Shown here: positions 59,249 through 64,000 of the stretch, piece by piece
Numbering within the stretch: position 1 is the stretch's first letter
Layout of the letters: each line of letters begins with the position of its first letter
Assembly: GCA_000242235.1 (NCBI GenBank)
Contig: JH590862.1
Span: 372,001-436,000, forward strand
Direction of reading: 5' to 3'
Origin: Stomatobaculum longum
GTDB lineage: Bacteria; Bacillota; Clostridia; Lachnospirales; Lachnospiraceae
Length of the DNA stretch: 64,000 nucleotides
Position numbers and translations under genes: made by a program
The notes under the pieces: generated by a model
What the model was told of the DNA's origin: nothing
What the model saw: the letters and a program-made list of their open reading frames with translations, nothing else
Databases searched by the model: none

Positions 59249-60541
59249 TTACTTCGCTGCCGCAAAGCCTCCCTCGAGGTCTGCGAGGATATCGTCGATG
59301 TTCTCGGTTCCGATCGAGAGGCGAATCGTGTTCTGCTGAATGCCCTGCTCGACAAGCTCTGCGTCGCTGAGCTGCGAGTGGGTCGTGGTCGCCGGGTGAA
59401 TCACCAGGCTCTTCACGTCTGCGACGTTTGCGAGCAGGGAGAAAATCTTCAGGTTGTCGATGAAGGCAAACGCCTCCTTCTGGCCGCCCTTGATGTTGAA
59501 GGTGAAGATGGACGCGCCGCCGTTCGGGAAGTACTTCTGATAGAGCGCGTGGTCCGGGTGATCTGCGAGGGACGGGTGATTCACCTTCTCAACCTGCGGG
59601 TGCTTCGACAGGAACTCGACAACCTTCAGCGCGTTCTCGACATGGCGCTCCACGCGGAGCGACAGGGTCTCGGTGCCCTGCAGGAGCAGGAAGGCGTTGA
59701 ACGGGGAGATGGCACCGCCCTCATCGCGGAGCAGGATTGCGCGGATGTAGGTGACAAACGCTGCCGGACCCGCGACATCCGCGAAGGATGCGCCGTGGTA
59801 GCTCGGGTTCGGATCCGCAATGTTCGGGAACTTGCCGCTCTTCTTCCAGTCATAGCTGCCGCCGTCCACAATGATGCCGCCGAGCGTGGTGCCGTGGCCG
59901 CCGATGAACTTCGTTGCGGAGTGAACCACAATGTCCGCGCCGTGCTCGAACGGGCGAATCAGGTAGGGCGTGCCGAAGGTGTTGTCCACGACAACCGGCA
60001 GACCGTGCTTATGCGCGATCGCCGCAATCGCGTCGATGTCCGGGATATCGGAGTTCGGGTTGCCGAGGGTCTCGAGGTAGACTGCCTTGGTGTTCGGGCG
60101 AATTGCGTTCTCGACCTCATCGAGCTTGTGCGCATCGACAAAGGTGGTCTCGACGCCGTACTGCTTCAGCGTGTGTGCGAGGAGGTTGTAGGTGCCGCCG
60201 TAGATGGTCTTCTGTGCGACAATGTGGTCACCGGCCTGTGCGAGTGCCTGAATGGTGTAGGTAATTGCCGCCGCACCGGATGCGACCGCGAGTGCCGCGG
60301 AGCCGCCCTCGAGCGCTGCGATTCTCTTCTCAAAGACATCCTGCGTGGTGTTCGTGAGTCTGCCGTAGATGTTGCCGGCGTCTCTCAGACCGAAGCGGTC
60401 TGCCGCGTGCTGCGAATTGCGGAACACGTAAGAAGTGGTCTGGTAAATCGGAACGGCTCTCGAATCGGTCGCCGGATCCGGGCTCTCCTGGCCGACATGC
60501 AACTGAAGGGTCTCAAACTTGTACTTTCTCTGCTCGCTCAT
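59249..60541 (-). CDS. metY: O-acetylhomoserine sulfhydrylase
   Basis: This 430-residue PLP enzyme makes homocysteine from O-acetylhomoserine and sulfide. Family marks are the start KFETLQLHVGQ, IYGRLTNTTQDVFEKRIAALEGG, the PLP Lys in VHSATKFIGGHG, and DVKSLVIHPATTTHSQL at the C-terminus. The length is that of MetY, longer than MetB/MetC types. The ATG at 60541 follows GGAGGAATAGAA. Confidence 0.95.
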   Translation of the reverse strand: MSEQRKYKFETLQLHVGQESPDPATDSRAVPIYQTTSYVFRNSQHAADRFGLRDAGNIYGRLTNTTQDVFEKRIAALEGGSAALAVASGAAAITYTIQALAQAGDHIVAQKTIYGGTYNLLAHTLKQYGVETTFVDAHKLDEVENAIRPNTKAVYLETLGNPNSDIPDIDAIAAIAHKHGLPVVVDNTFGTPYLIRPFEHGADIVVHSATKFIGGHGTTLGGIIVDGGSYDWKKSGKFPNIADPNPSYHGASFADVAGPAAFVTYIRAILLRDEGGAISPFNAFLLLQGTETLSLRVERHVENALKVVEFLSKHPQVEKVNHPSLADHPDHALYQKYFPNGGASIFTFNIKGGQKEAFAFIDNLKIFSLLANVADVKSLVIHPATTTHSQLSDAELVEQGIQQNTIRLSIGTENIDDILADLEGGFAAAK

Positions 60542-60544
60542 TTC

Positions 60545-60635
60545 TATTCCTCCATGAACCCGAACCGCTCGGGTTTTCTCTCTTCAAACTGAGGGTTTGT
60601 TCTCTCTGTTTCTTCCCTCAAACTCACTAGGTATG
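60545..60635 (-). promoter_or_regulatory. metY leader with two hairpins
   Basis: The 5' leader has a TGAGGG/CCCTCA pair and then AACCCGA-GCGG-TTCGGGTT directly before the ribosome site. No S-box or T-box features are visible. Translation control is possible. Confidence 0.35.
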
Positions 60636-60640
60636 TTCGG

Positions 60641-60669
60641 ATTATAGGGGATTCTATCTTTGCTGTCAA
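60641..60669 (-). promoter_or_regulatory. Promoter of metY
   Basis: Minus strand TTGACA (60664-60669), 17-base spacer, TATAAT (60641-60646): full consensus. Confidence 0.92.
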
Positions 60670-60757
60670 TGATTCCGGCGCCATAGCTTTCTTATACGCA
60701 GTCATTACTTTTCTTGATATCTCGGCTGCCTACTGCGCTGCGCTGCCGCCCTTCGTT

Positions 60758-60874
60758 TCAGCGCTTTGTGAGCCGCTGCAGCAGGGCAACCGCGAGCATC
60801 ATCACAGTCGCTGCGACAAAGAGACCGCCCATGCCCTTGCCCATAATTTCCAGTGCGATTTCCGCTGTATTCAT
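60758..60874 (-). CDS. OadG-related small subunit, 38 residues
   Basis: This tiny protein starts MNTAEIALEIMGKGMGGLF and ends LLQRLTKR. It has one membrane span in its second half (VAATVMMLAVALL). This is the pattern of very short OadG-like subunits of Na+-pumping decarboxylases, and it sits 21 bases after the oadB stop. The AGAGGAGGAGAAGAAA ribosome site is strong. It probably stabilises OadB or helps it assemble. Confidence 0.75.
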   Translation of the reverse strand: MNTAEIALEIMGKGMGGLFVAATVMMLAVALLQRLTKR

Positions 60875-60895
60875 TTTCTTCTCCTCCTCTTTTCT

Positions 60896-62044
60896 TTAGA
60901 GGTACTGGGACACAATGCTGATCACGAGACCGCCCGCAATGACGGACGCGACCTGACCCGCGACATTGGTACCCGCCGCCTGCATCAGAATAATGTTGCC
61001 CTTCTGCTCCTCGTTTGCGAGCTTCTGCACGACGCGGGACGACATCGGGAACGCCGAGATGCCGCAGCCGCCGATCATCGGATTGATAAGGGGCTTATGA
61101 AGAATCGCGAGCACCACATTGACAAGTTTTGCAAAGAGCACACCCGCCATCGTGTCAAAGACAAAGGCGACAAGACCGAGCGCCAGTATCATGAGTGTCT
61201 GTAAATTCACGAACTGCTCCGCCCGCATGCTGAACGAAATCGTGATACCGAGGAGGAGTGTAATCAGATTGACCAGCTGATCCTGTGCGGTCTGGCTGAG
61301 TGTATTCAGAACGCCGCACTCGCGGAGGAGGTTGCCGAACATCAGGAAGCCGACCAGTGCGACCGACTGCGGGGAGATGAAGCCGACAATCATGGTGACC
61401 GCAATCGGGAACGCAATCCGGGTGAACTTCGGAATTGCCTTCGCGTTATAGCTCATGCGAATCCGGCGCTCTTTTTTCGTCGTGACCAGCTTGATCGCAA
61501 AGGGCTGGATAATCGGCACGAGCGCCATGTAGGAATAGGCCGCGACCGCAATCGGCCCGATATAGGCGGAATTCAACACCTGCGAGACCAGAATTGAGGT
61601 GGGACCGTCCGCCGCGCCGATGATGCCGATCGAAGCCGCATCCTTTAAATCAAAGCCGAGGAGCGCTGCCACGAAGATGACCGCAAAGATGCCGAACTGC
61701 GCTGCTGCGCCGAAGAGAAAATAGAACGGCTGGCTTAGGAGCGGCCCGAAGTCAATCATCGCGCCGATGCCGATGAAGAGTAACAGCGGCATCATCTCCG
61801 AGGACTCAATACCGACTTTGTAGAGCCACTGAATGATACCGGCCGCCGGGACCTTGCCCTGAACGAGCTGATCCAAAACACCGCTCATCGGCAGGTTCAC
61901 CATAATCGCGCCGAAGCCCATGGGCAGTAAGAGCGACGGCTCATACTCCTTGTTGATTGCGAGCCAGATGAGGACGATACCGACCACATACATGACAAGC
62001 TGTTGCCAGGTGACAGCCCGGATGCCTTCGAGTAAAAAATCCAT
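60896..62044 (-). CDS. Na+-translocating decarboxylase beta subunit (OadB/GcdB/MmdB type)
   Basis: This 382-residue membrane protein matches the beta subunit that exports Na+ during decarboxylation of a carboxybiotin. Typical segments are LLPMGFGAIMVNLP, PLLLFIGIGAMIDFGPLL, GAADGPTSILVS (with the Asp used for Na+), MFGNLLRECGV and GGCGISAFPMSSRVVQ. No alpha (biotin carboxyl-transferase) or biotin carrier is nearby, so the substrate acid is unknown. The ATG at 62044 (AAAAGGAGAAGAAAGT upstream) follows a riboswitch and terminator. Confidence 0.9.
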   Translation of the reverse strand: MDFLLEGIRAVTWQQLVMYVVGIVLIWLAINKEYEPSLLLPMGFGAIMVNLPMSGVLDQLVQGKVPAAGIIQWLYKVGIESSEMMPLLLFIGIGAMIDFGPLLSQPFYFLFGAAAQFGIFAVIFVAALLGFDLKDAASIGIIGAADGPTSILVSQVLNSAYIGPIAVAAYSYMALVPIIQPFAIKLVTTKKERRIRMSYNAKAIPKFTRIAFPIAVTMIVGFISPQSVALVGFLMFGNLLRECGVLNTLSQTAQDQLVNLITLLLGITISFSMRAEQFVNLQTLMILALGLVAFVFDTMAGVLFAKLVNVVLAILHKPLINPMIGGCGISAFPMSSRVVQKLANEEQKGNIILMQAAGTNVAGQVASVIAGGLVISIVSQYL

Positions 62045-62087
62045 ACTTTCTTCTCCTTTTCTGTTCCCGCTGTGCCGCAGAGCCAAC

Positions 62088-62129
62088 AAAAAAAGACTCT
62101 TACCACAGCTTAATCTGTGGTAAGAGTCT
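62088..62129 (-). terminator. Riboswitch-controlled terminator upstream of oadB
   Basis: A 15-bp perfect stem (AGACTCTTACCACAG / CTGTGGTAAGAGTCT) with a 6-base loop is followed by TTTTTTT on the minus strand. Its 5' arm contains the 3' strand of the riboswitch P1 helix, so the two cannot form together. Confidence 0.9.
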
Positions 62130-62225
62130 TGCCATCGGTTTTTCCTTAACCGGATTCGGACGCTCTCGCATCGGGTATGTCGCCTCCGGTTGCTGTGCTC
62201 TGCACTGCCAGCTACTCCCTCTTAC
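62120..62225 (-). promoter_or_regulatory. yybP-ykoY type (Mn2+) riboswitch
   Basis: From memory of the family, the aptamer begins with a P1 strand followed by GGGGAGUAGC, has an ACAUAC loop and ends GGCAAGAC plus the second P1 strand. Here the minus strand has GTAAGAG then GGGAGTAGC (62211-62219), GACATAC (62175-62181), GGCAAGAC (62126-62133) and CTCTTAC (62120-62126). P1 pairs exactly (GTAAGAG with CTCTTAC). Inner stems GCTG/CAGC and ACCGG/CCGGT are also present. With ligand the terminator is not formed, so this should be an ON switch. Mn2+ is the known ligand. Confidence 0.83.
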
Positions 62226-62231
62226 GCGAAT

Positions 62232-62260
62232 ATCATACGCGTAGCACTTTTAATTGTCAA
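62232..62260 (-). promoter_or_regulatory. Promoter of oadB
   Basis: Minus strand TTGACA (62255-62260), 17-base spacer, TATGAT (62232-62237). The predicted start is at about 62225, the first base of riboswitch P1. Confidence 0.88.
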
Positions 62261-62273
62261 GAAAAAACAAAGT

Positions 62274-62636
62274 TTAGAGCAACGCCCAGAGATTCTCCGT
62301 GACCTCCATGAGAAGCTCATTGATCTCAAAGAGGTTTTCGTTTCCCGCTCCCGCCGCTGCGAGATGACTCGCTTCGTCGAGTAAATCGACCGAGTCCTCC
62401 ATGACCGCGAGTTCCTCTTCGGTGTGATCCGCCGCATTGAGGTAGCGCTCCGATTCCGGACACGCCTCAAACTTGTGCTCGCCGACATCTTTGATTTGCT
62501 TTAAAACCTCACGCAGCTCTTTGATGTGCCCGATGTCGCAGGACGCCCCGCTGTGCGCCGCCTCTGCCACCGCAAGTCGCTCTTCTTTTAATTCCAGAAG
62601 GAACCTCCGTAACCCATCCTTTTCTCTTCTATGCAT
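62274..62636 (-). CDS. Hypothetical acidic helical protein, 120 residues
   Basis: A Glu/Leu-rich protein with predicted long helices and two Cys (about residues 33 and 59), no signal peptide and no recognised family. The ATG at 62636 follows AGGAGGAAGCGT. It has its own promoter (62735-62763) and a leader of about 90 bases. The function is unknown. Confidence 0.65.
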   Translation of the reverse strand: MHRREKDGLRRFLLELKEERLAVAEAAHSGASCDIGHIKELREVLKQIKDVGEHKFEACPESERYLNAADHTEEELAVMEDSVDLLDEASHLAAAGAGNENLFEINELLMEVTENLWALL

Positions 62637-62654
62637 ACGCTTCCTCCTGACACT

Positions 62655-62714
62655 CTATGTCATATCCCGCTTTCGGGAAGGGTTCACAGCAGACGGCGAT
62701 TCTATTGCTTTCAT
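62655..62714 (-). CDS. Possible 19-residue leader peptide
   Basis: MKAIESPSAVNPSRKRDMT is encoded just after the promoter at 62735-62763, with AAAGGTG five bases before its ATG. It ends 18 bases before the next ribosome site. It could be a leader peptide or chance. Confidence 0.3.
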   Translation of the reverse strand: MKAIESPSAVNPSRKRDMT

Positions 62715-62734
62715 TAATACACCTTTATAGTATC

Positions 62735-62763
62735 ATAATAGCGAATTTATTGAACTTTTTCAA
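62735..62763 (-). promoter_or_regulatory. Promoter of the 120-residue hypothetical gene
   Basis: Minus strand TTGAAA (62758-62763), 17-base spacer, TATTAT (62735-62740). It overlaps the end of the RluA-family gene. Confidence 0.7.
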
Positions 62764-63434
62764 GGAGCTATTTTGAAGGGAGGCTCTATCGTAAAGCTCA
62801 GTTTTTTTCTCGTTTTGGGCTGTGTAAAGCTGAGTCCGGTCGCCGCCAGGCAGAGTCCGCCGTAGCAAAACAGCGTCTCCTGTTTCGCTATCGTGCTGCC
62901 GTACTTCCGGTCGCCGATGAGCGGGAGGCCGTGCGCCGCAAACTGCACCCGCACCTGGTGCCGCCTTCCGGTCAACAGTTCAATCTCCACTTCCGTCACC
63001 TGTTTGCCGGCAACGAATTTACTCCGGAGAACCCTGTAGCGAAGCCGCGCTTCCTTCGCCTCCGCCGTGCCCGCCGGGACAATACGGCTCAGATTCGCCT
63101 TCTTATCCTGCAAAATCCAGTCCGTAAAACTCCCCGCTTTTTCGGCCGGTTTGCCGAGCACTATCGCCCTGTAGCGCTTTTCCGTCTTCTGTGCCTTCAG
63201 TTCCTTCGAGAGCGCAGCCGCCGCAGCCGGCGTCTTGCCAAAGAGCATGAGCCCCGTGACAGGCTTATCGAGACGGCGTATCAGTCCCACATAGGGGATA
63301 CCCTTGCCGCCGACAGCGAGGTGCTTTCGCACCAGATTCACCATATCCGGCTCCAGACCGCGCGCTTCCTCGCTCTCCACGCCGGCGGGCTTTATCGCGA
63401 CCAGCACTTCGGCGTCCTCATAGATGATTTCCAT
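62760..63434 (-). CDS. RluA-family pseudouridine synthase
   Basis: This 224-residue enzyme isomerises uridine in rRNA or tRNA. The catalytic Asp is in RRLDKPVTGLMLF (about residue 54), followed by EKRYRAIVLGK and the LLTGRRHQVRVQFA motif. The RNA target is unknown. It lacks an S4 domain, as in the short RluA/TruC group. The ATG at 63434 (AGGAGGAGA upstream) overlaps the GIY-YIG gene by 17 bases. Confidence 0.9.
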   Translation of the reverse strand: MEIIYEDAEVLVAIKPAGVESEEARGLEPDMVNLVRKHLAVGGKGIPYVGLIRRLDKPVTGLMLFGKTPAAAAALSKELKAQKTEKRYRAIVLGKPAEKAGSFTDWILQDKKANLSRIVPAGTAEAKEARLRYRVLRSKFVAGKQVTEVEIELLTGRRHQVRVQFAAHGLPLIGDRKYGSTIAKQETLFCYGGLCLAATGLSFTQPKTRKKLSFTIEPPFKIAP

Positions 63435-63729
63435 TCTCTCCTCCTGCCAGATTCCCGGGACTTTGCAACAAGGCTTCCTTCCTGCTCCGCGGCAAGCGTT
63501 TCAGCGCCGCCTCCCGACAGAGTGCCGCCCGCTTGTTTGGCAGGCGCTCCAGATAGACAAGGGTCAGCAGTCCGCGACCGCGCGTATACTTTGCGCCCTT
63601 TCCGGCGCGATGTGCCGCCAGCCGCCGCTCCATATCCACCGTATAGCCGCAGTAGTAAGTCCCGTCACCGCAGAGGAGGAGGTAGACATACGCTGTCTCC
63701 TCCTCTGCGGTATTCTTTTCAGGCGCCAC
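63418..63729 (-). CDS. GIY-YIG domain protein (UPF0213 type)
   Basis: This 103-residue protein is a single GIY-YIG nuclease-like domain: YVYLLLCGDGTYYCGYT holds the two short motifs, followed by the Arg of MERRLAAHRAGKGAKYTRGR. Small UPF0213 proteins have no firm function. The likely start is GTG at 63729 (AGGAGAGCCGCAAGC upstream), overlapping the cysE end by 11 bases; a longer open frame to 63840 has no ribosome site. Confidence 0.78.
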   Translation of the reverse strand: MAPEKNTAEEETAYVYLLLCGDGTYYCGYTVDMERRLAAHRAGKGAKYTRGRGLLTLVYLERLPNKRAALCREAALKRLPRSRKEALLQSPGNLAGGENGNHL

Positions 63730-64000
63730 GCTTGCGGCTCTCCTCTTTGCTCTCCGCGAGCTCCTGCTCCAGGGCGTCAATCTGCTGTTGCATGCTCTCG
63801 ACCTTCTCCTGCAATTCCCCGAGATCTGCGCTGTAGGCATGTGCCTTCTTCTCGACCGCCTTGCCGCCGATTCGCACCGGGCGCGCCGGAATGCCGACTG
63901 CCGTCGAATCCGCCTGCAGAGGCTTTAAAAGCACAGCATTTGCCGCAATCTTGCAGTTGTCGCCGACTTCAAAGGAGCCCAGAATTTTGGCGCCCGCACC
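63719..64000 (-). CDS. cysE: Serine O-acetyltransferase, C-terminal part (5' end outside window)
   Basis: The frame is open to the window edge. It shows left-handed beta-helix repeats (GAGAKILGSFEVGDNC, KIAANAVLLKPLQ, STAVGIPARPVRIGG) followed by a coiled-coil tail (KVESMQQQIDALEQEL). These match CysE, which acetylates serine for cysteine synthesis. Only about 94 codons are visible, so a close relative (another hexapeptide acyltransferase) is not excluded. Confidence 0.85.
   Translation of the reverse strand, partial: GAGAKILGSFEVGDNCKIAANAVLLKPLQADSTAVGIPARPVRIGGKAVEKKAHAYSADLGELQEKVESMQQQIDALEQELAESKEESRKRGA

Noticed and set aside
1-64000. Search for prophage, insertion sequences, integrases or defence genes
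   Set aside because: None were found by eye: no transposase, integrase, restriction, toxin or phage structural gene is recognisable.

Overview
The window reads as chromosomal DNA of an anaerobic, butyrate-forming Firmicute, most likely a high-GC member of the Lachnospiraceae (inferred from gene content; no rRNA is present to confirm it). Supporting features are a complete acetyl-CoA to butyryl-CoA cluster with a CoA-transferase, a SufCBDSU Fe-S system, lipobox and MPKTG surface proteins, sigma-A type promoters (TTGACA-17-TATAAT) and strong GGAGG ribosome sites. Genes are densely packed with many 4-base ATGA overlaps. I see no phage, insertion sequence, CRISPR array or rRNA, and only one tRNA (Gln).

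Layout. 1-3.5 kb: a partial zinc-ribbon membrane protein, a flavin/PNPOx-fold protein, a Na+-coupled amino-acid symporter, and a small unknown gene beside a decayed copy of its own 3' end. 3.6-9.7 kb (minus): thl-crt-hbd-bcd-etfB-etfA, with a divergent butyryl-CoA:acetate CoA-transferase at 10.1 kb. 11.9-17.1 kb (minus): sufCBDSU plus a small sixth gene. 17.4-22.0 kb (plus): a 5-oxoproline operon pxpA-NRAMP-like-pxpB-pxpC-ycsI. 22-28.2 kb (minus): a six-gene run (lipoprotein, thioesterase, CBS-pyrophosphatase, DJ-1, GtrA, GH3). 28.3-29.6 kb: a wrecked LPXTG-type surface protein gene. 29.9-34.8 kb: DegV, a phosphoesterase, a Dxs-like enzyme, tRNA-Gln, a HAD hydrolase and an ECF vitamin-uptake subunit. 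34.9-38.7 kb: a C-terminally truncated MocR regulator colliding with a VWA/MoxR pair. 38.8-40.3 kb: cstA. 40.5-52.2 kb: histidine use (hutD, an NhaC-type carrier, hutH, a large BTAD/AAA/TPR regulator, hutU, hutI). 52.3-57.8 kb: an Rrf2 regulator, small membrane proteins, a zinc/manganese ABC operon and a Nudix hydrolase. 58-60.5 kb: a flavodoxin-ferredoxin and O-acetylhomoserine sulfhydrylase. 60.7-62.2 kb: an orphan Na+-pump beta subunit with a 38-residue partner under a yybP-ykoY type riboswitch. 62.3-64 kb: a small unknown, an RluA synthase, a GIY-YIG protein and the 3' end of cysE.

How it fits together. Histidine breakdown and 5-oxoproline hydrolysis both feed glutamate. Two acetyl-CoA condense and are reduced by Hbd and Bcd/Etf to butyryl-CoA, then released by the CoA-transferase. 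Na+-linked carriers recur (NSS, NhaC type, OadB), which suggests a sodium-based energy economy.

The most notable observations are: (i) the Mn2+-type riboswitch with a mutually exclusive terminator controlling oadB and a tiny OadG-like peptide; (ii) two hut promoters on opposite strands and 3 kb apart that share TAGACG-N20-TAKACT, flanking a BTAD regulator; (iii) the pxp operon carrier that lacks NRAMP metal-binding motifs; (iv) several frozen decay events (surface protein, MocR, duplicated gene tail).
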